A model generated the notes under the pieces. The model was not told the origin of the DNA, searched no databases, and worked only from the letters and a program-made list of their open reading frames with translations. From Solimonas sp040391865 (GTDB lineage Bacteria; Pseudomonadota; Gammaproteobacteria; Nevskiales; Nevskiaceae): 32,901 bases of DNA. This document shows positions 7,312 through 15,381 of this stretch, in pieces. Location of the stretch: assembly GCA_040391865.1 (NCBI GenBank), contig JBEBWZ010000023.1:1-32901 (forward strand), given 5' to 3'. A program made the position numbers and the translations under genes. The number at the start of each line of letters is the position of its first letter. The first letter of the stretch is position 1.

Positions 7312-7905
7312 TTAGTGCTCGTCGCGCAGTTGTTTCATCAGGACCACGACTTCGTCGAGTACCTGCAGGGGATCGTTCAGTTCCAGCAGCGCCTGCTTGC
7401 GCTCGGGGGCGACCGGCAGCAGCTCGCACAGGCGATTGCCGACCCAGGCGGCGTCCTCAAAACGGTGCGGGGATGGGAAATAGCGACCGCCGATTTCGCT
7501 CATCAGGCTTTGCAGCAGCATCGTCAACGGCTCATAGCGATCGGGCACCGGCAACGGATCGGGCGGTTCGATCATGCTGACGACCGCGACGATCAAGCCA
7601 TCGTCGCGGGTCCAGCGCCGATGGATGCGGAATGCGGTTTCGCCCTGGGCGCTGAGCAGGAAAGCGCCCTGTTGCGGCGGTTCGCATTCGAGGATGCGGG
7701 CAGTGCAGCCGGTGTCGTAGGGAATCGCGGGCGTGCCGACTTCGTAACCGGCGCGGATCAGGTTCACGCCGAACACGCTGCTGTCGCGCATGCAGGCCAT
7801 GATCATGTCGACGTAGCGCGGTTCGAAAATGCGCAAGGACAGGCGCCCGGCGGGATACAGCACGCTGCCCAGCGGAAAGATCGGAATCTCGAACGTCTGG
7901 TCCAT
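7312..7905 (-). CDS. Lon substrate-binding (LON N-terminal) domain protein
   Basis: A 197-residue stand-alone LON substrate-binding domain (PF02190). IPIFPLGSVLYPAGRLSLRIFEPRYVDMI at the start (two adjoining motifs), RILECEPPQQG and WVGNRLCELLPV near residues 145-157 are family signatures. There is no AAA+ or protease part, so it is not a Lon protease; such proteins may act as substrate adaptors, but no function is proven. The ATG at 7905 matches the family start exactly. It lies 97 bases after the PHP lipoprotein gene, with a strong stem-loop between, and is followed closely by the MFS gene. Confidence 0.9.
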   Translation of the reverse strand: MDQTFEIPIFPLGSVLYPAGRLSLRIFEPRYVDMIMACMRDSSVFGVNLIRAGYEVGTPAIPYDTGCTARILECEPPQQGAFLLSAQGETAFRIHRRWTRDDGLIVAVVSMIEPPDPLPVPDRYEPLTMLLQSLMSEIGGRYFPSPHRFEDAAWVGNRLCELLPVAPERKQALLELNDPLQVLDEVVVLMKQLRDEH

Positions 7906-7948
7906 GCGCACCGGTCCCAGGAGCTGACCCACCAAGAGTAGCGCGAGT

Positions 7949-7979
7949 GGAGGGGAACGGCAGTTCGCCGTGCCCCTCC
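7949..7979 (-). terminator. Strong stem-loop after the PHP lipoprotein gene
   Basis: GGAGGGG (7949-7955) pairs with CCCCTCC (7973-7979). After one A-G mismatch, ACGGC (7957-7961) pairs with GCCGT (7967-7971), closing an AGTTC loop. It lies 24 bases beyond the minus-strand stop codon at 8003. No T-run follows, so termination is likely but unproven. Confidence 0.5.
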
Positions 7980-8002
7980 CGGTTGCGCCGGACCGTGGCG
8001 GC

Positions 8003-10657
8003 TTACGGTGCCGGCAGCAGGAACACCTGTTGGGTCGGGTCGCGCTGCATCCTTTGCGCATTGCGGGTGCTGGCGAACACGATCTGGCCGCCGGCGGTGC
8101 TCGGCCAGCTGTTGTTGCCGCGTGCCGGCAGCAGCCGGGTGTCCTGCCAGGCGGCACCGTCGAAGACGCCGGTCATCACCCGCCAGCGCCAGTCCAGTGA
8201 ACGGCTGTCGGTCCAGACCACGCGGACCCGACCATCGGGCTGACGGCCCAGGCGCGGGTACTGGCCCATGCCCTGCGCGCCCTGTGCGATGGGGGCCGGG
8301 GCGGAGAAATTGCCGCTGTCGTCGGCGCTGGCCGCCAGTACCACGAGATCGACGCCGGAGGATTTCAGCGGCTTGCTGTCCCAGGCCACGACCAGCCGAT
8401 TCTGTGCATCGTAGGCCAGCACCGGATGGCGGTCGGCCTGGTCGTCGGCGCCCAGGGTTTGCGCTGCCTGCCATTCACTGCTGCTGGCGCTGCGGCTGCG
8501 CAGCATGATCTGCCAGTTGTCCGGATCGGTGCCTTCGCCGCTGAACGTCTGCCCGGTCCAGAGCGGCTCGGAATCGCTGCGGTTGTCCTGCCAGGCAACG
8601 GTGGTGCGGCCATCCGGTGCCACGGCCACACGCGGCCATACCGATGCCGGATAGCGCGCCGAGCGGGTATCGAGCAGGTTGGCGGCGGCAAAATCCTTGC
8701 CGGCGCGCGACAGGTTCTGCGGCTCGGCATCGACGCCCGGCCGTTGCACCAAGACATCGAACGGCTGCGCCGCGCGGATCTCCTGCCAGACCACGATCGC
8801 ATCGCCATCGGCGGTTATCGCGATATCCGGTCGCTCCGCACGGCCGGCGATTGCACGCAGTGTCTGCGGCGCGTCCCAGTGGAGACCGCCATCGCGTGAG
8901 CGCACGGTCATGATCGCCGGGCGTCGCGGCTGCTGGCCGGCGCTTTCGTCCTGCCACGCGACCCAGACATCCTGGCCGCGGGCGGCGATGCTCGGGAAGC
9001 GGGCGTACCGTGATGGGCTCAGCAGTACCGGCGCGCTCCAGCCGTTGCCGCTGCGGCGGCGATAGACCACCTGGGTTGCGGCGGTGTCGTGCAGCTCGGC
9101 GACGAGGTGGGTGACCGCACCGTCGACGGCGATGTCCGGAAAACCGCTGAAACGTTTGCTGTCGCCCAGCGCCAGCAATGCGCCGTCCGCCGTCCCCGCG
9201 TCGGTGGGCAGCGGCAGTTCCGGCTGCGCATCCACCGGGGCTGCCGAGACGAAGATCGGCGAGGTCATTGCGCGCAGCTGATTGGGAATCTCCTGCGGCA
9301 TCGGAATGATCGACATCGGCAGGTCGCTGGTGTTGAACGCATGCGGCAGCGACAGGCCGCGCACTTCGACGCGATACCAGGCCGGGGCGCCCGGCGCGAC
9401 GATCGCCACCTCATAGCGGGCGTCGAGTTCCAGCAGGCCGGGGCGGAAGGTCTGCAGCGGACCGGCGCTGCGGCCGGGTGCGCCGTACAGATGCACGGCG
9501 GTGCCCATGCCGCCCTTGACGCGAATGCGCAGGGTGCCGGCGGTGCCGGCCGGGGCCAGCACCTCATCACCGCCGATGGCTTCGTACACGCCATCGCCGT
9601 CGAAATCCGCCTCCAGGGTCACGACCGGGGAAACGCCGTCGCCGGTCAGTGCCGTGCGACCGGCAGACAGTGCCTGCAGGATCGCGCGTTCGTTGCGCTC
9701 GGCGGCAAATACCTGGGTGATCGGCAGGCCGGGGCCGGACAGCAACCACAGTTCGCGGAAATGGCTGTCGCTGGCGCCGGCGATGCCGAAGCGGAAACCG
9801 GCATTCCAGCGATGCTCGGCGTAATCGATTTCGCCCTCGACATCACTCGCGCGATTCCAGGTTTCGACCAGATCCACGCCGACCACACTGGCGCGCGCAT
9901 TGGGCTGACCGTCGCCGTCGACCATGCCGTCATCCGGATGCGCGGTGATCCAGATTGCGCCCTGGCTGTGTGCGTCCCAGACCGATTGCTGCAGACGGCG
10001 CGGTTCGTCGTCGTTGCTTGCGCCCTGAACGATGCTGTCGACCGCACCATGTGTGGTGGCATGGGGCGAACCGTTGGCTTCCTCGCCCGGGATCAGCAGC
10101 AGATGCGGCGATTCCCAGGTGGGATCGTAATGTTGATCGTAGGTGCGGTGGTCGGTCAGCGGCAGGAAATCGAGACCGCTGAAGCGGGCAAAGCCGATCT
10201 GGTCCTGAATCGACACATTGCCCGGACCGCGGTCATCGCCCAGCTGACGCATGAAGCTGCCGTCCGACGAGTGATCGTCGTGGACGTGCATATCGCCCTT
10301 GAGCCAGAGGCCGCTCGGCGCCGCGCGTATTTCCGGTTCGAACAGGGCGACGATCTGCCGCGCCTGATCCAGCAGCAGCTCGCAAAGCGCAAGGCCGCTG
10401 CAGTCGCCGCTCCAGCCGCGAAAGCGCTGCCCCGGTGCCGCTTCCGCGCGCAGGGTGACGCGACTGCCCGCGGCAAACGCGGTATCGCAGCGCTGCTGGC
10501 AATCGACGCCTTCGGGCGCCGAAACCACGCGGCCTTCGCCGCTGATGTTGATATGCAGCGGTTGCTGCGATTCGACCGGAATGGACTGGTCGCCACACGC
10601 CGCGACCGCCAGACCTGCCCCCAAAACCAACCCCAATCCCCAGGATATTTTCAGCAT
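8003..10657 (-). CDS. Lipoprotein with B-repeat-like, PHP phosphoesterase and propeller-like domains
   Basis: An 884-residue predicted outer-membrane lipoprotein. The signal ends in VAAC with lipid Cys21, and Gly at +2 does not suggest inner-membrane retention. Residues about 35-108 resemble an InlB B-repeat (GWSGDCSG, four Cys). Residues about 117-345 are a PHP-type metallohydrolase of the CehA/McbA kind: HVHDDHS at 124-130, LTDH at 167-170, PGEEANG at 190-196, H203, TAH at 238-240 and SDSH at 296-299. A DxDGDG calcium-like loop follows at 351-356. Residues about 500-884 hold repeats with VAWQD, VVWQE and VVWTD strands resembling a BNR/sialidase-type beta-propeller. The start at 10657 fits the signal peptide, although the frame stays open far upstream. 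It probably acts on an extracellular or surface phosphoester or carbohydrate; the substrate is unknown. It is divergent from a c-di-GMP gene. Confidence 0.85.
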   Translation of the reverse strand: MLKISWGLGLVLGAGLAVAACGDQSIPVESQQPLHINISGEGRVVSAPEGVDCQQRCDTAFAAGSRVTLRAEAAPGQRFRGWSGDCSGLALCELLLDQARQIVALFEPEIRAAPSGLWLKGDMHVHDDHSSDGSFMRQLGDDRGPGNVSIQDQIGFARFSGLDFLPLTDHRTYDQHYDPTWESPHLLLIPGEEANGSPHATTHGAVDSIVQGASNDDEPRRLQQSVWDAHSQGAIWITAHPDDGMVDGDGQPNARASVVGVDLVETWNRASDVEGEIDYAEHRWNAGFRFGIAGASDSHFRELWLLSGPGLPITQVFAAERNERAILQALSAGRTALTGDGVSPVVTLEADFDGDGVYEAIGGDEVLAPAGTAGTLRIRVKGGMGTAVHLYGAPGRSAGPLQTFRPGLLELDARYEVAIVAPGAPAWYRVEVRGLSLPHAFNTSDLPMSIIPMPQEIPNQLRAMTSPIFVSAAPVDAQPELPLPTDAGTADGALLALGDSKRFSGFPDIAVDGAVTHLVAELHDTAATQVVYRRRSGNGWSAPVLLSPSRYARFPSIAARGQDVWVAWQDESAGQQPRRPAIMTVRSRDGGLHWDAPQTLRAIAGRAERPDIAITADGDAIVVWQEIRAAQPFDVLVQRPGVDAEPQNLSRAGKDFAAANLLDTRSARYPASVWPRVAVAPDGRTTVAWQDNRSDSEPLWTGQTFSGEGTDPDNWQIMLRSRSASSSEWQAAQTLGADDQADRHPVLAYDAQNRLVVAWDSKPLKSSGVDLVVLAASADDSGNFSAPAPIAQGAQGMGQYPRLGRQPDGRVRVVWTDSRSLDWRWRVMTGVFDGAAWQDTRLLPARGNNSWPSTAGGQIVFASTRNAQRMQRDPTQQVFLLPAP

Positions 10658-10744
10658 GATTGCCGTATCGTTGTCGGAACCTTGCGGTTCGTCGTTAGAA
10701 TGGATGCCACGGTACCGGCACGCGATGACACGCTGCTGACACCC

Positions 10745-10800
10745 CGCTCGACCCCCCGAGCGAATTTTGCTACTGGCACCCAAGTAACCGGACAGTAACC
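10745..10800. promoter_or_regulatory. Divergent intergenic region with small hairpin and 11-base-spaced repeat
   Basis: The 186-base gap 10658-10843 separates the PHP lipoprotein and the GGDEF-EAL gene. CGCTCG (10745-10750) pairs with CGAGCG (10757-10762) over an ACCCCC loop and is followed by AATTTT. Further on, AGTAACC occurs twice, at 10783-10789 and 10794-10800, exactly 11 bases apart. Direct repeats one helical turn apart are typical of response-regulator sites. No convincing -35/-10 pair was found. Confidence 0.3.
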
Positions 10801-10843
10801 TGTCGCCCGACTGTTGCGCCACCGCATATTTGACCCACCGCCG

Positions 10844-12454
10844 ATGATGGACGCCATAGTTCCCGTTGCCGATCCGCGTGCTCGTTATCAGCGGTTGGCG
10901 GCGACTGCGTTCGACAGCCTGCCGTTGCCGGCAGCGCTGCTTGAGGGGGAAGCGCTGACCATCGTCGCGGCGAATCCGGTGCTCTGTCAGTACCTGGGAT
11001 TCAGTGCGGCCGAGCTGTTGGGGCGATCGCTCGCGGACCTGCAGGATCGTGCCCACCCCGATGTCGGCATGCGCGAGGGGACGGTACGGCTGCGGGCTCG
11101 CGACGGTCGCGAGCGAGTGCTCTACCAGCACCTGAGCGCCGTGGCGGACGCCGGCACGCCGTTGCTGGTCTGGACCGCGCACCCCTGCACGCCGGAGTCG
11201 GAAACACAGCAGCGCGATGCCTTGACCGGGCTGTTCTCGCGGCGCGCCATCGAACAGCGGCTGCGCGGTCTGCTGGCGGAGGGTCAGCATGGCACGCTGA
11301 TCTATCTCGAGATCGATACCTTCAAGCTGGTCAACGATGCGTATGGTCGTGAAGCCGGCAATCACCTGCTGGCGCAGTTCGGGCAACTGCTGCAGAGCCT
11401 GTTGCGCAACGGCGAGGAAGCGGCTTATCTCGGCGGCGACGAGTTTGCGTTGGTGCTCGATCACGCCGATCCGCAGCGCGCCTGGCAAGCTGCAGAGCGC
11501 ATCCGCTTTCAGGTGGCGATGCATGGTTTCGACTGGCGCGGCCGCAGTTTCGGCGTCACCGTCAGCATCGGTCTGGTGGGTTTCGGCGATGCGGTACAGG
11601 ATTTCACCGCACTGCTTGCGGCTGCGGATATGGCCTGCAGCAACGCCAAGCAGCGTGGTCGCAACCGCATCGAGATCTACCACCCCGATGACGACGAACT
11701 GCAACGGGTGCGTGGCGAGCAGTCCTGGGGCGCGCGCGTGCTCGACGTGCTCGAAGGCAACCGGTTTGCCTTGTTCCGGCAACGCATCGTCGCGCTCAAT
11801 GGCGACCCCCGTGGCGACCATTACGAAGTGCTGCTGCGACCGCAGGCGGCGATGGGGTGGTCGGCGCCGGGTGAGTTCGTCGCGGCGGCCGAACGCTATG
11901 GGCTGATGGCGCAGGTCGATCGCCGTGTGATCATGCGTACCTTGCGGATGATGGCGCAGACGCCGGAAGCCTTGCTGCCGTGCATGTCGGTGAATCTGTC
12001 CGGGAGCAGTCTGGTGGATGCCGGGCTCGCGGCCTACATCGCGCGGGGTCTCGAGGAAACCGGCGTGCGTGCCGAGCGGCTGCGTTTCGAAGTCACCGAA
12101 ACCGCGGCGATCGCCAACATGCAGCGTGCGGTGGCGTTGGTGGGCGCGCTGCGTGAACAGGGCTGCAGTTTCGCGCTCGACGATTTCGGCGCCGGCATGT
12201 CGTCGTTCAGCTATCTGAAGGCGCTGGATGTGGACATGATCAAGATCGACGGCGGCTTCGTGCGCGGCGTCGCGCGCGACGCCGTCGATGCGGCGACGAT
12301 CCAGACCATCGCCAGACTGGCGGAACTGCGCGGCCTCAGCACCGTGGCCGAATGTGTCGAGGACCAGCCGACGCTCGATTGCCTGCGCGACCTCGGGATC
12401 GACTACGCCCAGGGCTTCCATCTGCACCGGCCCGAGCCCTGGTCGCTGCCCTGA
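10844..12454 (+). CDS. PAS-GGDEF-EAL c-di-GMP signalling protein
   Basis: A 536-residue cytoplasmic protein without membrane helices. A PAS-like domain covers about residues 15-115. The GGDEF domain covers about 122-280 with intact GGDEF at 197-201, but the usual metal Asp of the DxDxFK strand is Glu (LEIDTFK, 155-161), and the upstream inhibitory RxxD reads RNGE. The EAL domain covers about 300-536, with EVL at 328-330 in place of EAL; it keeps NLS (384-386), TET (418-420), DDFGAG (446-451), KID (467-469), AECVE (502-506) and QG (523-524). Phosphodiesterase activity is therefore plausible, while cyclase activity is uncertain. The ATG at 10844 is preferred to a TTG 30 bases earlier. Its divergent neighbour is a surface lipoprotein, suggesting that c-di-GMP may influence surface functions; this is inference. 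Confidence 0.92.
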   Translation: MMDAIVPVADPRARYQRLAATAFDSLPLPAALLEGEALTIVAANPVLCQYLGFSAAELLGRSLADLQDRAHPDVGMREGTVRLRARDGRERVLYQHLSAVADAGTPLLVWTAHPCTPESETQQRDALTGLFSRRAIEQRLRGLLAEGQHGTLIYLEIDTFKLVNDAYGREAGNHLLAQFGQLLQSLLRNGEEAAYLGGDEFALVLDHADPQRAWQAAERIRFQVAMHGFDWRGRSFGVTVSIGLVGFGDAVQDFTALLAAADMACSNAKQRGRNRIEIYHPDDDELQRVRGEQSWGARVLDVLEGNRFALFRQRIVALNGDPRGDHYEVLLRPQAAMGWSAPGEFVAAAERYGLMAQVDRRVIMRTLRMMAQTPEALLPCMSVNLSGSSLVDAGLAAYIARGLEETGVRAERLRFEVTETAAIANMQRAVALVGALREQGCSFALDDFGAGMSSFSYLKALDVDMIKIDGGFVRGVARDAVDAATIQTIARLAELRGLSTVAECVEDQPTLDCLRDLGIDYAQGFHLHRPEPWSLP

Positions 12455-12513
12455 GCCGGATCGGATTTCGTCCCCGGATGCGCCGGGGCGGACACGCGGC
12501 AGCGGGCGCCCGC

Positions 12514-12519
12514 TACAAT
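12514..12519 (+). promoter_or_regulatory. Candidate -10 box of proS
   Basis: TACAAT lies 28 bases before the proS ATG in otherwise GC-rich sequence (GCTACAATTCGCG). No TTGACA-like element lies upstream. The position gives a leader of about 20 bases. Confidence 0.45.
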
Positions 12520-12546
12520 TCGCGCCATCTTCCGTGAACCAGACCC

Positions 12547-14250
12547 ATGCGCCTCTCACAGTTCCCGATTCATACCGCCAAGGAAACCCCGGCCGACGCC
12601 GAGGTCGTGTCCCATCAGCTGATGCTGCGCGCGGGCTATATCCGCAAGCTTGGCGCCGGCCTCTACAGCTGGTTGCCGATCGGTCTGCGCACCCTGCGCA
12701 AGATCGAAACGATCGTGCGCGAGGAAATGAACCGCGCCGGTGCGCTGGAGATGCTGATGCCCGCGGTGCAGCCGGCTGAGCTGTGGCAGGAGTCCGGACG
12801 CTGGTCGGTGATGGGCGACGAGATGCTGCGCTTCAAGGACCGCCACAAGAACGATTACTGCTTCGGCCCCACGCATGAAGAAGTGATCTGCCATCACCTT
12901 AAGCAGGACTTCCGCAGCTATCGCCAGCTGCCGGTCAACTTCTACCAGATCCAGACCAAGTTCCGCGATGAGCGCCGGCCGCGCTTCGGCGTGATGCGCT
13001 CACGCGAATTCCTGATGAAGGACGCGTACTCCTTCCATCTGACCAAGGAAGATCTGGCTCGCGAATACGAGAACATGCGGCAGGCCTACATCCGCATCTT
13101 CACCCGCGCCGGTGCCGATTTCCGGGTGGTGCAGGCGGATAGCGGCAACATCGGCGGCTCGGCGTCCGAGGAATTCCACATCCTTGCTGGCTCCGGTGAA
13201 GACCTGCTGGCGGTCGCCGACGGCGGCAGCTACGCGGCCAACGTCGAAGCGGCGGAAACGCGTCCGTCCGGACAGCCGCGCGCGGCGGCGACGGCGGCAC
13301 TGGAAAAGGTCGCAACCCCGGGGCAGAAGACCTGCGAGCAGGTCTCGAAATTCATGAATGTGCCCTTGACCGGCAAGGTCAAGCTGCTGGTGGTGAAAGG
13401 CCGCGATGGCGGCCTGGTCGGTATCGTATTGCGTGGCGATCACTCGCTCAACGAGATCAAGGCGGCCAAGCACCCGCTGATCGCGAGCCCGCTGCAGATG
13501 GCGGCGCCGGAGGAGGTGCAAAAGGCTTTTGGATGTGAAGTCGGCTACCTCGGTCCGGTCAATTGCCCGGTGCCGTTGATCGCCGATTACGCGGCGGCGG
13601 AAATTGCCGATTTCGTCTGCGGTGCCAACGACAACGATCATCATCTGAAGGGCGTCAACTGGAGCCGCGATTGCGCGGAACCGGAGACCGCGGACCTGCG
13701 CATGATTGCCGAAGGCGATCCCAGCCCCGACGGTCAGGGCACCATCAAGTTCTTCCGCGGCATCGAAGGCGGCCATGTGTTCCAGCTCGGCAGCAAGTAC
13801 ACCGAAGCGATGGGTGTCAGCGTGCTCGATGAAAAGGGCCAGGCAGTGACGCTGGAAATGGGTTGCTACGGCATCGGCGTGACGCGCATGGCGGCGGCGG
13901 TGATCGAACAGTCGCACGACGCCAACGGCATCGTCTGGCCGGATGCGATTGCGCCGTTCCGCGTGATCCTGTGCCCGATCGGCATGGACAAGTCGGTGGC
14001 GGTCAAGGAGCAGACCGAACGCCTGTACGCGGAGCTGCAGGCCGCGGGGATCGACGTCGCGCTCGATGATCGTGGCCAGCGACCCGGCTCGATGTTTGCC
14101 GATGCCGAACTGATCGGCATCCCGCATCGCATCGTGATCGGCGACAAGGGGCTGGCCAACGCGCAGTTCGAATACAAGCATCGCCGCGCCGAGAAGGCCG
14201 AGATGATTGCGGCCACGACCGCCGCGGTGCTCGAAAGGCTCGCGGGCTGA
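12547..14250 (+). CDS. proS: Prolyl-tRNA synthetase (bacterial type with editing domain)
   Basis: A 567-residue class II aminoacyl-tRNA synthetase that charges tRNA-Pro in the cytoplasm. Motif 2 is seen as FRDERRPRFGVMRSREF near residues 138-154 and motif 3 as GCYGIGVTRMAAAVIEQ near residues 439-455. Between them, at about residues 225-400, lies a YbaK-like insertion (KTCEQVSKF, VLRGDHSLNEIKA, LGPVNCPVPLIAD), the domain that removes alanine mischarged on tRNA-Pro. Length and arrangement match the bacterial (E. coli) form. A TACAAT -10 box lies 28 bases upstream. A lytic transglycosylase gene follows after 34 bases. Confidence 0.98.
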   Translation: MRLSQFPIHTAKETPADAEVVSHQLMLRAGYIRKLGAGLYSWLPIGLRTLRKIETIVREEMNRAGALEMLMPAVQPAELWQESGRWSVMGDEMLRFKDRHKNDYCFGPTHEEVICHHLKQDFRSYRQLPVNFYQIQTKFRDERRPRFGVMRSREFLMKDAYSFHLTKEDLAREYENMRQAYIRIFTRAGADFRVVQADSGNIGGSASEEFHILAGSGEDLLAVADGGSYAANVEAAETRPSGQPRAAATAALEKVATPGQKTCEQVSKFMNVPLTGKVKLLVVKGRDGGLVGIVLRGDHSLNEIKAAKHPLIASPLQMAAPEEVQKAFGCEVGYLGPVNCPVPLIADYAAAEIADFVCGANDNDHHLKGVNWSRDCAEPETADLRMIAEGDPSPDGQGTIKFFRGIEGGHVFQLGSKYTEAMGVSVLDEKGQAVTLEMGCYGIGVTRMAAAVIEQSHDANGIVWPDAIAPFRVILCPIGMDKSVAVKEQTERLYAELQAAGIDVALDDRGQRPGSMFADAELIGIPHRIVIGDKGLANAQFEYKHRRAEKAEMIAATTAAVLERLAG

Positions 14251-14284
14251 GCCCGCCGCGCACCGGGAACGCAGGCCAGTGCAG

Positions 14285-14878
14285 ATGACGCATTCGTTTG
14301 CCCCTCGAACCCTGCGTTGCTGGTGCGCGGTGCTGCTGCTGTCGCTGTGCAGCCCGATCTTGCGGGCAGCGCCGACGAGCGCGCCGGAGCCGGAGTTGCG
14401 CGATCTGCTGGCGCGCACCATCGATGTCGCCGACAGCTTCGAGCACCGTTACGACGCCGAAGTGTGGCTGGTCGACATGTCCAGCCGCTTGCAGCGGATG
14501 GTGCCGGATGAACGACAGCGCCTCGAATTCCTGCGCCTGCTGCACAGCGAATCGCGGCGCGCGAAGCTGGCTCCGGAACTGGTGCTCGCGGTGATCGAAA
14601 TCGAAAGCCGGTTCGACCGTTACGCGGTGTCCACCGCCGGTGCGCAGGGGCTGATGCAGATCATGCCGTTCTGGCTCAAGGAAATCGGCAAGCCGGACGA
14701 CAACCTGTTCGATCCGCACACCAACCTGCGCATGGGTTGCACCATCCTCAAGTTCTATCTGGACAAGGAGAAGGGCAACCTGGTCAATGCGCTGGCGCGC
14801 TACAACGGCAGCTATGGCCGCGTGGATTATTCGGTGAAGGTGATTACTGCACTGAACCGACGCTGGTATCGCGTCTAG
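14285..14878 (+). CDS. Lytic transglycosylase (SLT domain), periplasmic
   Basis: A 197-residue protein with a signal peptide (about residues 1-28) and a C-terminal SLT domain. LVLAVIEIESRFDRYAVS holds the catalytic Glu107; AQGLMQIMPFW at 120-130 and ARYNGSYGRVDY at 171-182 complete the family 1 pattern. It cleaves the MurNAc-GlcNAc bond of peptidoglycan with 1,6-anhydro ring formation. The start was set at the ATG at 14285; an in-frame extension overlaps proS and is not needed. It follows proS by 34 bases, an arrangement I recall from Xanthomonadales. Its stop codon shares the bases CTAG with that of the convergent NTF2-like gene. Confidence 0.92.
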   Translation: MTHSFAPRTLRCWCAVLLLSLCSPILRAAPTSAPEPELRDLLARTIDVADSFEHRYDAEVWLVDMSSRLQRMVPDERQRLEFLRLLHSESRRAKLAPELVLAVIEIESRFDRYAVSTAGAQGLMQIMPFWLKEIGKPDDNLFDPHTNLRMGCTILKFYLDKEKGNLVNALARYNGSYGRVDYSVKVITALNRRWYRV

Positions 14879-15339
14879 CCATTCCTGCTGCGCCAGTCGG
14901 CCAGGCCTTTCGCGGCCTGCGCCCGCACCTTGTTCTGCAGGAACCCCGTGCCGCCGAGCAGTTTGCCGCTGAAGCCCAGCGCCTGGCCGGCCCAGCGATG
15001 GAAGTCGAAGCGATCGCTGTGCTTCAGGATCAGGCCATCGCGGAATTCGAAGCGGGCGTCGATGCTGTTGTGCACCTTGCGGCCTGTGGCCGAGAACGTG
15101 TACCAGGCATCCCAGTGCACCGCGCCGCTATCCTGCCGGGCGTCGATATCGCGGAACTCGATCCGCAGATCCTTGCCACGCGCGCAGAGCATGGCCCACA
15201 TCGCACGGACGCCGGCGGCGTCGAGATCGGTGAATACCGGATCGGAGAAGTGCGCCTGGTCGTGATAGCAGGCCGCCATGGTGGCGGCGTCGCGCTGCTG
15301 GAAGGCGGTATAGAAACGCTGGATCAGTTCGGCAGACAT
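14875..15339 (-). CDS. NTF2-like (SnoaL/DUF4440-type) protein
   Basis: A 154-residue cone-fold protein of the nuclear transport factor 2-like superfamily. The opening LIQRFYTAFQQRDAATMAAC and then FSDPVFTDLDAAGVRAMW are typical, as is DRFDFHRWAGQALG near the end. Such folds serve as small isomerases or ligand-binding proteins, and no catalytic residues point to one reaction. AGGAG stands ahead of the ATG. It ends exactly on the stop codon of the convergent lytic transglycosylase gene (CTAG at 14875-14878 carries both) and lies downstream of the LysM lipoprotein by 42 bases on the same strand. Confidence 0.88.
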   Translation of the reverse strand: MSAELIQRFYTAFQQRDAATMAACYHDQAHFSDPVFTDLDAAGVRAMWAMLCARGKDLRIEFRDIDARQDSGAVHWDAWYTFSATGRKVHNSIDARFEFRDGLILKHSDRFDFHRWAGQALGFSGKLLGGTGFLQNKVRAQAAKGLADWRSRNG

Positions 15340-15381
15340 CGGTGTGCTCCTGAGACTGCGATTGAACGGCGACAGCGGGTT

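Noticed and set aside
6029..7429. Longer N-terminus for the MFS exporter
   Set aside because: The extra 47 residues overlap the Lon-domain gene's C-terminus and are Arg/Ala-rich shadow sequence. The GTG at 7288 gives the normal family start.
10745..10768. Hairpin followed by TTTT read as an intrinsic terminator
   Set aside because: No plus-strand gene ends upstream, the stem is only six pairs, and the T-run is four bases. It is kept only as part of the divergent control region.
9089..10798. A 569-codon plus-strand frame opposite the PHP lipoprotein
   Set aside because: No domain motifs are present and composition is typical of a shadow frame. The opposite strand has intact PHP metal-ligand motifs.
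8003..12559. A 1518-codon minus-strand open frame covering the PHP lipoprotein gene and the whole GGDEF-EAL region
   Set aside because: Only 8003-10657 encodes recognisable domains and a lipoprotein signal. The rest is antisense to the GGDEF-EAL gene, reads as Arg/His/Gln-rich sequence, and stays open because of GC-rich codon use.
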